From: CBDUJZ01 sp047629415
GTDB lineage: Bacteria > Myxococcota_A > Bradymonadia > REDH01
DNA length: 16,165 nt
Direction of reading: 5' to 3'
NCBI GenBank assembly: GCA_047629415.1
Contig: JBLHWZ010000106.1
Span: 1-16,165 of the forward strand
The position numbers were made by a program, and so were the translations under genes. The notes beneath the pieces were generated by a model, which saw only the letters and a list, made by a program, of their open reading frames with translations, made no database searches and was not told the DNA's origin. Shown piece after piece: positions 7,926 to 15,189 of this stretch (the stretch's first letter is position 1; each line of letters opens with the position of its first letter).

Positions 7926-8420
7926 TTAACGATCTGACGGCGCTACTTGGCCGAAGAGCGCTTCCATGTCAGGTACCATCACGATTGCGGTACCCCGGTT
8001 GAGCGCTCGCTCATCGGCGGTTGCGTTAGACGCCAGCGGTCGGGACTGGCCGAACGCTCCGGTCGAGAGATTGCTGGGCGCCACAGACGACTCCTCGGAA
8101 ACGTGCACGACGGCCAGCGTCAGCGCGGAGGCGAGCTCCCAGTTACTAGCGAATCGTCGCGTGGCGGGAACATCGTCCGTGTGGCCCTCCACCTGGAACT
8201 GTCGCGACGTCAGGCGTGCGAGAACCGTTCCGGCCTCTTCAAGCGCCGCCCGGCACTCAACGCTCAAATCGCCGCTGCAGCTCTCAAAGAGAAGTTCCCG
8301 CGGCGCCTTGAACACGAGCCAGCCACGCTCGATGGCGACTTCTACGAAGCCGTTTTCGACTGTTCTGATTCGCACAGCGACTCCGCGTCGCGGACTCTCG
8401 TTGACCTTCGAGTTCTGCTT
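7926..8420 (-). CDS. OmpA/MotB-type peptidoglycan-binding domain, N-terminally damaged
   Basis: The frame is open from after TAG 8423-8421; the first usable start is GTG 8375, giving 149 residues. The sequence carries the OmpA-like signature: ELLFESCSGDLSVECRAALE, FQVEGHTDDVPATRRFASNWELA, APSNLSTGAFGQSRP and ADERALNRGTAIVMVPD. This domain normally binds peptidoglycan in the periplasm and needs an export signal, which is absent here. Just upstream, in another frame (about 8451-8385), is SDLAGEHDRLEAELEGQRE, a heptad-like segment of the kind that usually precedes this domain; a one-base frameshift near 8380-8400 would join the two. Even joined, no signal peptide or lipobox appears before the EF-hand gene ends at 8450. 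I infer a frameshift plus loss of the N-terminus. A cytoplasmic 149-residue product from GTG 8375 is the alternative. Confidence 0.7.
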   Translation of the reverse strand, partial: KQNSKVNESPRRGVAVRIRTVENGFVEVAIERGWLVFKAPRELLFESCSGDLSVECRAALEEAGTVLARLTSRQFQVEGHTDDVPATRRFASNWELASALTLAVVHVSEESSVAPSNLSTGAFGQSRPLASNATADERALNRGTAIVMVPDMEALFGQVAPSDR

Positions 8421-8449
8421 CTAGGCGATCGTGCTCACCCGCGAGGTCG

Positions 8450-8968
8450 CTACCTATGGAAGAGGGCGATCGACGGGTGTTCCGGGTCCAGTTGCCCGGT
8501 AGTTCGGAGGGCCGCATCGCCGCTCGGTCGCATCGCACTTACACGCAGCGGTGCCACTTCGGCGTGGGCGTAGTCGACTTGTAGCGTCTCCGGAGACTCG
8601 GCCCACTGAGCGCGCAGCGTGACCCTCACGTAGGGCGTTTCGTCCTCATGCAGGTGCACGGGCAGAGCCAGGTCCTGCAGGATGTACTCGCCCTGGTCTC
8701 CGTCTGCGTTCTGGATCGCCAATCCTGAGAGGAAGAAGCTGAGCATCTCGGCGCGTTGGGCTCCGACCTCGTCTTCATCCAGCTCGCCGTCTGCGTTGGT
8801 GTCGAACTGGGCGAAGAGCTCTGGGGGAGGGGTGGCGTTGATGTGTGCCACTTGGCCTACAACGGACACTTGGAGGGTGCCCGCGCTGAGTCCGCCGTGA
8901 GCCTGTCCGGGGACTGCTACCAGGCCGATCGCCAGCGCAATGCTGGCTCCACAGAGTACGCGAATCAT
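8450..8968 (-). CDS. Secreted EF-hand protein
   Basis: Complete, 172 residues. The signal peptide is MIRVLCGASIALAIGLVAVPGQA, with likely cleavage at GQA-H. A canonical EF-hand loop lies at residues 56-67 (D56, N58, D60, E62, D64, E67), so one Ca2+ site is expected. The rest is beta-rich in character; the ending TTGQLDPEHPSIALF and the preceding VHLHEDETPYVRVTLRAQW recall the extracellular N-terminal part of HupE/UreJ-like membrane proteins, but no membrane domain follows. That resemblance is tentative. Its ATG overlaps the TGA of the YHYH gene (ATGA at 8968-8965), which fixes the start and indicates translational coupling, so the two proteins probably act together at the cell surface or in the periplasm. 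Confidence 0.75.
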   Translation of the reverse strand: MIRVLCGASIALAIGLVAVPGQAHGGLSAGTLQVSVVGQVAHINATPPPELFAQFDTNADGELDEDEVGAQRAEMLSFFLSGLAIQNADGDQGEYILQDLALPVHLHEDETPYVRVTLRAQWAESPETLQVDYAHAEVAPLRVSAMRPSGDAALRTTGQLDPEHPSIALFHR

Positions 8969-10449
8969 GGAGGGCCCCCGCCACCCGGTCCACCGACAGG
9001 CACACAGATATCGCTGTCAGGGCCGCCGCATTCGAAGCCGTCGTCGCAGTCGCTGTTGTCCGAGCAGCTCGCTACGCAGATTTGGCCGTCTGCCGGGCTA
9101 TTCACGCAAACACATCCGGTGGCGCCATCGAAGCACTCACCTACGCAGTCGCTGTTGTCGGAGCACGAGGTCGGGCCGTCGCCGCCATCATCCGGAGGAC
9201 CACCGCCGCCTCCAAAGCCCTCGCCTGGCTCGCCCCACACGCAGCGCGGCATGAATGGGTAGCTGTGGGTGAGGTAGTAGGCGTAGTCGTAGTCACGACC
9301 ATCGATGGTGTTCGTCTCCTCACGGCCGTTACACTCGTCAAGGTCGCCTAGTGCGCCGGAGAACTCCCAGTCTTGAACGAACGTGCCGTCGTAATCACCA
9401 GGAGGAGTGGAGTCGCCGGCGCCGAGCGATTCGCGCGAACCTGCGACAATGCGGTAGCCGCCTGCGAGCTCGACGAGATCGCCGGTGCCGTCGGTATTCT
9501 CGAACCCGTAACGTCCATAGATCGGATAGCCATCGGCAGCCCAGCCGACCTGTGTGTGGCTAGGAGATTCCGGCATCAGCGCGGTCGGATTGCCGTGGTA
9601 GTGGTACTCCCCAGTCGGCTGCACGTGTGCGAAGTTACAGTCCGCGCCGAGCGACACGATTCCGTCCGGGAATGGTTCCGTGTCGGAGCCCAGACGTCCG
9701 AGGAAGGTGAGCGCTTCGTAGCGCCACTGCCCGCCCGAGTAGACCTCGGCCGTGTTGGGCTCCATTTTGATTCCATTGAGCGCCACGCCGATGGTGCGGA
9801 GCTCCTCGGAGGTGCCGTCGCGGTTGGGAACTAGCGGGATGGACCAGGTCAGGTCCTGCGCCGAAATCACGTTCGGGTTGCCCCCGTTCGGGAAGATGCC
9901 GGCGTCGTGATTCGGAATGGCGTTGGACGTGATCTCGATGGTCTCGGCTGTGATCGTGATGGAGGACTCATGCGCAGCTCCGTAACAGGCGGCGACCTCA
10001 GTCGGTGAGAGAGAGCATTCCACCAACTCCGTCGTGAACGACGTCTCGCCCGCGGGTGTGGGCGTCACGGTGGTACCGCTGCCGGCGGCAGGATCTTCGC
10101 AGAAGTCTCCAGGTGCCGGAATGTCCGGCTCGGCGTCCGGTTCGGTGTCAGCCCCTGCATCCTCGGTCGCGTCTGGCTCTGCTGTGTCCTCGGTCGCGTC
10201 TGGCTCCGCTGTATCCTCGGTCGCGTCTGGCTCCGCTGTATCCTCGGTCGCGTCTGGCTCTGCGGCGTCCGGCTCGGTATCCGGCTCCATCACGTCGGTC
10301 TCAGAGTCGGGCTCGGCCGTGGTGTCGCCGTCGCCGGTGTCTGACGTGCCGGAGTCGTCGCCCATGTTGGAGGACGACGTGCCGTCGTCTCCACAGGCAG
10401 CCAGCGCGAGGCTCAGGGTGAGCACTAGAAGAGGGTTCGGATGTCTCAT
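8965..10449 (-). CDS. YHYH-domain lipoprotein with acidic stalk and C-terminal Cys-rich modules
   Basis: Complete, 494 residues from ATG 10449; the frame is open further upstream, but only this ATG gives a signal peptide. Lipobox LAAC with Cys19 is followed by CGDDGTSSS. Residues 20-112 form an Asp/Glu/Pro/Thr stalk containing AEPDATEDT x4. The YHYH domain covers about 140-405, with HVQPTGEYHYHG (YHYH at 282-285), GWAADGYPIYGRYGF, LGDLDECNGR and a second, altered copy of the aromatic motif (DYAYYLTHSYPF). After a Gly/Pro linker come two Cys-rich modules, each beginning SCSDNSDC (from 428 and 461), and a GGPGGGGPP tail. YHYH proteins are found in many bacteria and their function is not established. 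The EF-hand gene starts in the overlapping ATGA at its stop. Confidence 0.85.
   Translation of the reverse strand: MRHPNPLLVLTLSLALAACGDDGTSSSNMGDDSGTSDTGDGDTTAEPDSETDVMEPDTEPDAAEPDATEDTAEPDATEDTAEPDATEDTAEPDATEDAGADTEPDAEPDIPAPGDFCEDPAAGSGTTVTPTPAGETSFTTELVECSLSPTEVAACYGAAHESSITITAETIEITSNAIPNHDAGIFPNGGNPNVISAQDLTWSIPLVPNRDGTSEELRTIGVALNGIKMEPNTAEVYSGGQWRYEALTFLGRLGSDTEPFPDGIVSLGADCNFAHVQPTGEYHYHGNPTALMPESPSHTQVGWAADGYPIYGRYGFENTDGTGDLVELAGGYRIVAGSRESLGAGDSTPPGDYDGTFVQDWEFSGALGDLDECNGREETNTIDGRDYDYAYYLTHSYPFMPRCVWGEPGEGFGGGGGPPDDGGDGPTSCSDNSDCVGECFDGATGCVCVNSPADGQICVASCSDNSDCDDGFECGGPDSDICVPVGGPGGGGPP
10160..10267. repeat. 27-bp coding tandem repeat, 4 copies
   Basis: Units at 10160-10186, 10187-10213, 10214-10240 and 10241-10267 encode AEPDATEDT or a close variant on the minus strand in the YHYH lipoprotein stalk. 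Units 2 and 3 are identical; the others differ at a few positions. The low divergence points to recent expansion. Confidence 0.95.
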
Positions 10450-10590
10450 TTCGTTCTTGCGGAGGAAGGGGGATCGTCGCGGATCGGGGTTTAGACCCAC
10501 AGCCTCCGCATTGGGTTTACCCGAGTTTTCGAGAATGTTCTGTCGCTGCCTGTCCTGGACTCCGCTCAGGCTCGTCGTTACATCAACTGC
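10450..10590. promoter_or_regulatory. Divergent intergenic region, presumed bidirectional promoter
   Basis: These 141 bases separate the start of the minus-strand YHYH gene from the start of the plus-strand FG-GAP gene, so both promoters should lie here. No box is convincing. On the plus strand a TTGGGT followed after 17 bases by AATGTT is the best, weak, candidate. Neither gene has a clear Shine-Dalgarno site. Confidence 0.45.
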
Positions 10591-12426
10591 GTGACTTTCC
10601 CCGCAAGAACAGAATTTAGGACATCGGCGCGTTGCCACCTGCTTTGCGCTGTGTTGTGCATGGCCCTCTTCGGTTGCGACACGGCGGGCGGAGACTCGGC
10701 GGGTGATACGAGCAGTGGCGACCGCGATGCGTCGACTGATCCGCTCGTCGATCCTGACCCTGATTCGGAGGACGCGCAGTCGGTCCTCGACACCGGCCTC
10801 GCCTTGGATGAGGCAGATGCCGAGGTTCCGCGGGATCCGTTGGTGCTTCCTACGTGCGAAGAGCTTCTCGGAGGCCTGTTTTCGCCGGCAGAACATCAGG
10901 TTGGCGCCAACACGACACCAGCGTTCGGCGATGTAACCGAACATGTAGGGCTCCCCACAATGTATGGGGTCACGGCCTCGTGGGGCGACATCAACTCAGA
11001 CGGATTCGTCGATGTCTTCGTGCCCGGGTGGGTCGCGGAACCGGAGTATAGGACCTCCACCCCTCCGGAGCGCTTTGACTCCATATTCTTGGGCTGTGGC
11101 CCCCAGTTTTTTGAGCATCGGATTGAAGTGTGGGGCGACCGGCCGGGGGATTGGCCAAACGTCTCGTCGCCGGCTGCATCACACATCGCGGACATGGACG
11201 CAGATGGTGTACCGGACTTGCTCGTATCCGTGCTCGGGTCTCTTTACGTTTGGTATCAACGGCCTCTTGGGTTCGAGTCGACAAAGGTCTGGCAGAGCAC
11301 AAACCGGAATGCCCCTATCGTCGATCTCACTGTTGCTGACTTCAATCTCGACGGCCTCTTGGACGTCTACGGCTCGGTCTATGGGGCCGCGAACGTGCTT
11401 CTTGAAGGCACGCCGGTCGGACCGTTCGTGAACCACGGGGCCGATAACCCGGAGCACGCGCGGTCAACCAACGTCGAGACGTTCGCATCGGCATTTATCC
11501 CGCGGCGCGACCCGTCTCTCGCCCCGTTGCTCTACCTCGCCCATCACGCCGAGCCGGATCAAGTGTGGCTCATGGGGCCCGAGTTCTCGCTGGAACTGAG
11601 CATCGACAATATCCCCCCCAATTCGAGTATGGGCGTCGACTATTTCTACCCGGCTACAGGTTCGGGAGTCGTCGCTGCAATTTCGGAGGAAGGCGATCAT
11701 CACTTCATCTACCGCGTCGAGGAGGGCTTCTTCGAGCCAGCACACCTCGAACAAATCTTCCCCGGGCGGATCACCGAGTGGGGGGTGCGCTTCTCAGACT
11801 TCAACAATGATGGAGGCATGGACTTAGTCTACGCCTGCGCACCGACAGGCGACCCGCAGACTCCATTGGATGAGACGGCAGAGTACTACATGAAGATCGC
11901 TGTCTCGGATCCTGAGACCGAGAACGCCGGTGAGTTCCGCTGGAGCGACGTGAGTTCGCAAGCGGGCCCCTTGTTCGAAGGCGGCGGAACCCCGAATCAC
12001 TACGGGCTCGGGGCCGCAGACTTTGACCTCGATGGTTGCGTGGATCTCTTGATCACTCCCAAGGTGTACGAGTTCAACAACCCGGGTAGGGCGGCCTACT
12101 TTGGTCCGATTACGATCCTCCGCAATCGATGCGAATACCCAGGGAACTGGGTCGGGTTCTTGCTTGAAGATCCGGGGGCGTTGGTTTCGGCCGAGGTAAA
12201 CTACCGGGGCGAATTCGTTCACCGGTGGGCCGACTCTCAGGCCGGATCAAGTGTCGGAGGGGAGAGCGCATCCGAACAGCTTCACATCGGGCTCGGTCAG
12301 ACAGACACGATCGAGCGTGTTGAAGTCCGCTGTCGAGATGGTCAGACAACCCAGCTGGATAGGTCAGAGATAACGCTCAACGCGTACAACGATATCCGTC
12401 ATCTCTGCTCGCCCGCGGTCCCCTAG
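10591..12426 (+). CDS. FG-GAP/VCBS-repeat lipoprotein with C-terminal ASPIC-like domain
   Basis: Complete, 611 residues from GTG 10591. The signal sequence ends in lipobox LFGC with Cys29; residue +2 is Asp, which in E. coli causes inner-membrane retention, though the rule need not hold here. An acidic stalk follows (about 30-82). The body is a beta-propeller-like series with five DxDxDG-type Ca2+ loops: DINSDGFVD (133-141), DMDADGVPD (201-209), DFNLDGLLD (250-258), DFNNDGGMD (403-411) and DFDLDGCVD (478-485). Residues about 515-590, with SEQLHIGLGQTDTIERVEV, match the ASPIC/UnbV domain that commonly follows such repeats. These proteins are usually surface-anchored binding or structural proteins; the ligand is unknown. 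It is divergently oriented from the YHYH gene, across the 141-base gap. Confidence 0.85.
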   Translation: MTFPARTEFRTSARCHLLCAVLCMALFGCDTAGGDSAGDTSSGDRDASTDPLVDPDPDSEDAQSVLDTGLALDEADAEVPRDPLVLPTCEELLGGLFSPAEHQVGANTTPAFGDVTEHVGLPTMYGVTASWGDINSDGFVDVFVPGWVAEPEYRTSTPPERFDSIFLGCGPQFFEHRIEVWGDRPGDWPNVSSPAASHIADMDADGVPDLLVSVLGSLYVWYQRPLGFESTKVWQSTNRNAPIVDLTVADFNLDGLLDVYGSVYGAANVLLEGTPVGPFVNHGADNPEHARSTNVETFASAFIPRRDPSLAPLLYLAHHAEPDQVWLMGPEFSLELSIDNIPPNSSMGVDYFYPATGSGVVAAISEEGDHHFIYRVEEGFFEPAHLEQIFPGRITEWGVRFSDFNNDGGMDLVYACAPTGDPQTPLDETAEYYMKIAVSDPETENAGEFRWSDVSSQAGPLFEGGGTPNHYGLGAADFDLDGCVDLLITPKVYEFNNPGRAAYFGPITILRNRCEYPGNWVGFLLEDPGALVSAEVNYRGEFVHRWADSQAGSSVGGESASEQLHIGLGQTDTIERVEVRCRDGQTTQLDRSEITLNAYNDIRHLCSPAVP

Positions 12427-12622
12427 CGCTCCCAGACTGCCCACCAGCAGCCATTGAGGAACGCGATCACAGCTGGTAGGTATTGGCCGTGAGTGGTTCT
12501 TCCTACCGCTCTCGGATGCTGGTCCGCCCGCCTGCGAACGGTGCTCTCGGAAAAACCCCAGTTACGGCCCGGGCCCGGACGCCGTTTCGAACAGACATCT
12601 CGTCGCGGCAGACAGAGGCAGA
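12427..12622. other. Intergenic region without a gene
   Basis: It lies between two plus-strand genes. I see a weak inverted repeat (GGTAGG at 12475-12480 and CCTACC at 12502-12507, 21-base loop) and a self-complementary GC stretch near 12570, neither with a T tract. An AGAGG at 12614-12618 serves the next ATG. Confidence 0.45.
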
Positions 12623-14917
12623 ATGAGCGATGCACGGAGAGTGCGAGTCGACCTCCCCACGTGGTTTGGGGAGCACCCCGAAGTGGCGCCGCGCGATGTG
12701 CGCCGTTTGCCTCAACGATTCGAGTTCAACTACCTCGACGAGCGGGGTTGGTCGCGGCTGCAACTGAGCCCAGCAGGACGCGGTCGTTGGCAGGTGCTCG
12801 CGCCAGATGAGGAAAAGGACCGAGCGGAGCGCCTCAGGCGGGAATTGAACGAAGATCCCCGCTGGGCATCTTGGTTGAACAAGGCCGCAGCGGTCAGCGG
12901 TCCGGCGCAAGCCGCCAAGGAGGGCGCGGCGCTGACCGCACTGCTCAACCAGGTCTCGCGAGGCGCCGAGTCAAAACCGTCCAGCATCGAGGCCGCCCTA
13001 GCCGAAGCCGCTGGACTGCCGCAGCCCGCGCTTACCCTCGCACGTGTGGTGCTATGGCTGAGTGCAGAACAGCCGCTGCGAGCGCTTGAGGCATGGTCGG
13101 AACTTGGGGAAACGGACGCTGGTTTTACGAGCAATCTCGTTGGGACGATGGTCGACCACCTCGCCGGGAGGTGCGCTTCGGTGATCACGCGCACCGCTCG
13201 CCTCAGCCAACTCTTCCGCGACCCCGATGACGCGCGAGCCGCCGCCGAAGTTGCGAACGTCAGCGGAGATCTGCGGACTGCGGCCATGCTTTGGAAGACT
13301 GCCGCGATGGATGCCGCGCATGATTCCCGAAGGTATCTGTCGACCATGGGCATCGCGCTTACCGCTGCTGAGAAATCCAAACAGCGTGATGTCGCCGCCA
13401 TGCTCGCGGCGCACATGGAAGAGCATCTCAAGGCGCCTGAACATCAGCTTGAGGTCGCGCGCGCACACACAGTGGCGGGCAATTTCGCCACCGCCGAGTC
13501 AATCCTACGCCCGCTCCTCGACCTCCCGGCGGTCGCTCGGAGCGCTGCGTTGCAACTCGGATCGCTGCACCTGTGGCGCAGCGATCCAGTCGAAGCTCGG
13601 CAGCTCGTTTCGCACTGGGCGGATTCCGATGCGGATTGTGGGGTGGTCTGGGCAGCTTCTGAAGGCCTGTTGGGCCGGTCAGAGATCGCGCTCGAGCGGC
13701 TGAACGGCATCCTCTCTGAGGACCCCAGGCACGCGCTCGCTCGCATGTGGCGCGGTCGGCTCTTGTGTGACGTTGAGAGTCGTCCTGAAACGTTTCGCAG
13801 CGTCTGGGAGAAGCTGCGACGCCTCCTCGGACGCGTTTCTGCGCCGCAATCCTCAGCCCACGAAATGCCGTCAGGCTCCGCACGGGAGGACGTCAGCCAA
13901 GCCGGGAGCGGGGACACTATCCCCCGGCAAGTCTGGCGCGGCCTCACGGAGGACGAGAGCTACCTCCTGGGGCATCAGACCGGGTTCATCGTGCACGCGA
14001 ACGTACAAGTGGTGCTCGGCGAGTGCCGCTCTTGGCCAACGACTGGTCCTGAGGCGCGCGCGCTGGTCCGAGAGGCGGCTCAACGGCTTGGCGGAAACAT
14101 GACGCGTACCCCTACCGTCGTCGATGCGAGGGGCGACCTCACCTGGCTCGATACCGTCACCGCTCGGCGCCGAGCAGAACAGCTGATTTTCTCGGTCACG
14201 CGACGCCCAATGGACGACGTGCTTGCGGAGTTCGAGCAGCTCCAAGCTAGCGAACCGAGCATTCCGTTCTACCAAACCTACGCCGCAGAGCTCTGGATGT
14301 GGCGAGGCGACTACGAGCGCTCTCATGAGCTCTTTCTCGCGGTCTGGAACGAGACCCGGACGCGTTGGGGCTATGTTGGCGCCGGTGCAACAGCCCACCT
14401 GATGGGGAACCACGACCGAGCGCTTGAACTCTGGGATGACGGGGCGACAGATTGGGAGTGGCTCGATGGTGAGGCCACCTACACATACCGCGGCGAGCTG
14501 CGGCGCCTCCGCGGAGACACTGCAGGCGGGCGCTCGGACCTCATGATCTCGCTCGGCGTGCAACCGCTGCGTGTTGGCGCGCGAATCAACCTCGCGCTGA
14601 TCGAACTCGATGAGGGAAACCCGGATGCTGCGCTGGCGGAGCTCGCGATCATCGAGTCTCATGTGCCAGGGTTCGCATGGGTCGCTCGCGGGGGACTGGA
14701 TCCAGCCATGAAGTCCGCTGAGCGCCTGCGGGCGTATCTTGAATCGTTGTTGAGTCTGATGCGCGGTAACCGGTCCTCGACCGTCTACTCGATGGTCGAC
14801 CCGCAGGGTCACTTTCGCGCTACACCTGCTCGGGGAACAGCCGAGGTGTCTCGACGTCTAGCGGCGCGGGTCGCCGGAGTCCTGGCGGACGATATAGTCG
14901 CTATCTCGCCGGGATAG
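12623..14917 (+). CDS. Large helical-repeat (TPR-like) protein of unknown function
   Basis: Complete, 764 residues; ATG 12623 follows AGAGG at 4 bases. No signal peptide or membrane segment is visible, so it is probably cytoplasmic. Residues 1-60 form a small separate region (RVDLPTWFGEHPE). Most of the rest is Ala/Leu/Glu-rich helix pairs with TPR-like spacing: EVARAHTVAGNFATAESIL, a QPLRALEAWSELGE stretch, YAAELWMWRGDYERSHELF, ATAHLMGNHDRALELW, and INLALIELDEGNPDAALAEL. A Ser/Gly-rich linker near 410-435 splits it into two halves. The segment from about 440 (RGLTEDESYLLGHQTGF) through FSVTRRPMDDVLAEFEQL is not a TPR I can place and may be a distinct domain. TPR proteins act as protein-binding scaffolds. 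I see no catalytic motif and do not assign a function. Confidence 0.7.
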   Translation: MSDARRVRVDLPTWFGEHPEVAPRDVRRLPQRFEFNYLDERGWSRLQLSPAGRGRWQVLAPDEEKDRAERLRRELNEDPRWASWLNKAAAVSGPAQAAKEGAALTALLNQVSRGAESKPSSIEAALAEAAGLPQPALTLARVVLWLSAEQPLRALEAWSELGETDAGFTSNLVGTMVDHLAGRCASVITRTARLSQLFRDPDDARAAAEVANVSGDLRTAAMLWKTAAMDAAHDSRRYLSTMGIALTAAEKSKQRDVAAMLAAHMEEHLKAPEHQLEVARAHTVAGNFATAESILRPLLDLPAVARSAALQLGSLHLWRSDPVEARQLVSHWADSDADCGVVWAASEGLLGRSEIALERLNGILSEDPRHALARMWRGRLLCDVESRPETFRSVWEKLRRLLGRVSAPQSSAHEMPSGSAREDVSQAGSGDTIPRQVWRGLTEDESYLLGHQTGFIVHANVQVVLGECRSWPTTGPEARALVREAAQRLGGNMTRTPTVVDARGDLTWLDTVTARRRAEQLIFSVTRRPMDDVLAEFEQLQASEPSIPFYQTYAAELWMWRGDYERSHELFLAVWNETRTRWGYVGAGATAHLMGNHDRALELWDDGATDWEWLDGEATYTYRGELRRLRGDTAGGRSDLMISLGVQPLRVGARINLALIELDEGNPDAALAELAIIESHVPGFAWVARGGLDPAMKSAERLRAYLESLLSLMRGNRSSTVYSMVDPQGHFRATPARGTAEVSRRLAARVAGVLADDIVAISPG

Positions 14918-14940
14918 TACGGACGAGTTCGGCTCGGCCT

Positions 14941-15038
14941 CAGAGCGAAACAGAGCGAAACAGAGCGAAGAAAGACAAGAACGGGGCGAAACGGGGCGAC
15001 TAAAACGAATACTGGGCGAATCGGAGCGAAACGGAATG
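14941..15038. repeat. Degenerate array with about 10-bp spacing (GCGAAACRGR)
   Basis: Three near-perfect copies of CAGAGCGAAA (14941-14970) are followed by diverged copies (ACGGGGCGAA, ACGGGGCGAC, ACTGGGCGAA, TCGGAGCGAA). The GCGAA core recurs at 14945, 14955, 14965, 14986, 14996 (as GCGAC), 15016 and 15026, with weaker copies between, so spacing is about 10.1 bases. It starts 24 bases after the TPR-like gene and ends about 150 bases before the DUF4215 lipoprotein. Confidence 0.8.
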
Positions 15039-15092
15039 ATGGTCTGCGTCAGCGTCGTTTGCGGCCTCGCTCGCGCTTCCGTTTTTACGAGC

Positions 15093-15110
15093 AGAGGTCG
15101 CGTGACCTCT
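15093..15110. promoter_or_regulatory. Perfect inverted repeat, 7-bp arms
   Basis: Arms AGAGGTC and GACCTCT with the 4-base loop GCGT. It is followed by AGCGGG, not a T tract, so it is not an obvious terminator. It may be an operator-like site upstream of the DUF4215 lipoprotein. Confidence 0.4.
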
Positions 15111-15143
15111 AGCGGGATTACTCCATTTTCCGTATCGGTTCGA

Positions 15144-15165
15144 GTTGTCGACGCCTGTCGACAAC
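15144..15165. promoter_or_regulatory. Perfect inverted repeat, 9-bp arms, upstream of lipoprotein gene
   Basis: Arms GTTGTCGAC and GTCGACAAC around the 4-base loop GCCT, ending 24 bases before ATG 15190. A two-fold site this close to a start suits a dimeric regulator or a leader hairpin in the mRNA. No regulator is encoded nearby and no T tract follows. Confidence 0.5.
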
Positions 15166-15189
15166 TACCCGCTTCCCTGGCACTGCAAG

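Noticed and set aside
10511..10540. Promoter TTGGGT-N17-AATGTT in the divergent gap
   Set aside because: The -10 match is poor and sigma-70 consensus is a weak guide in such GC-rich bacteria; kept only as a comment in the region entry.
10034..10594. Plus-strand open frame with SGSAVSSVA repeats opposite the YHYH lipoprotein
   Set aside because: It is the antisense reading of the AEPDATEDT coding repeat; the minus frame has the lipobox and a recognised domain.
12475..12507. Inverted repeat GGTAGG/CCTACC after the FG-GAP gene as a terminator
   Set aside because: Six-base arms with a 21-base loop and no T tract; expected by chance in GC-rich sequence.
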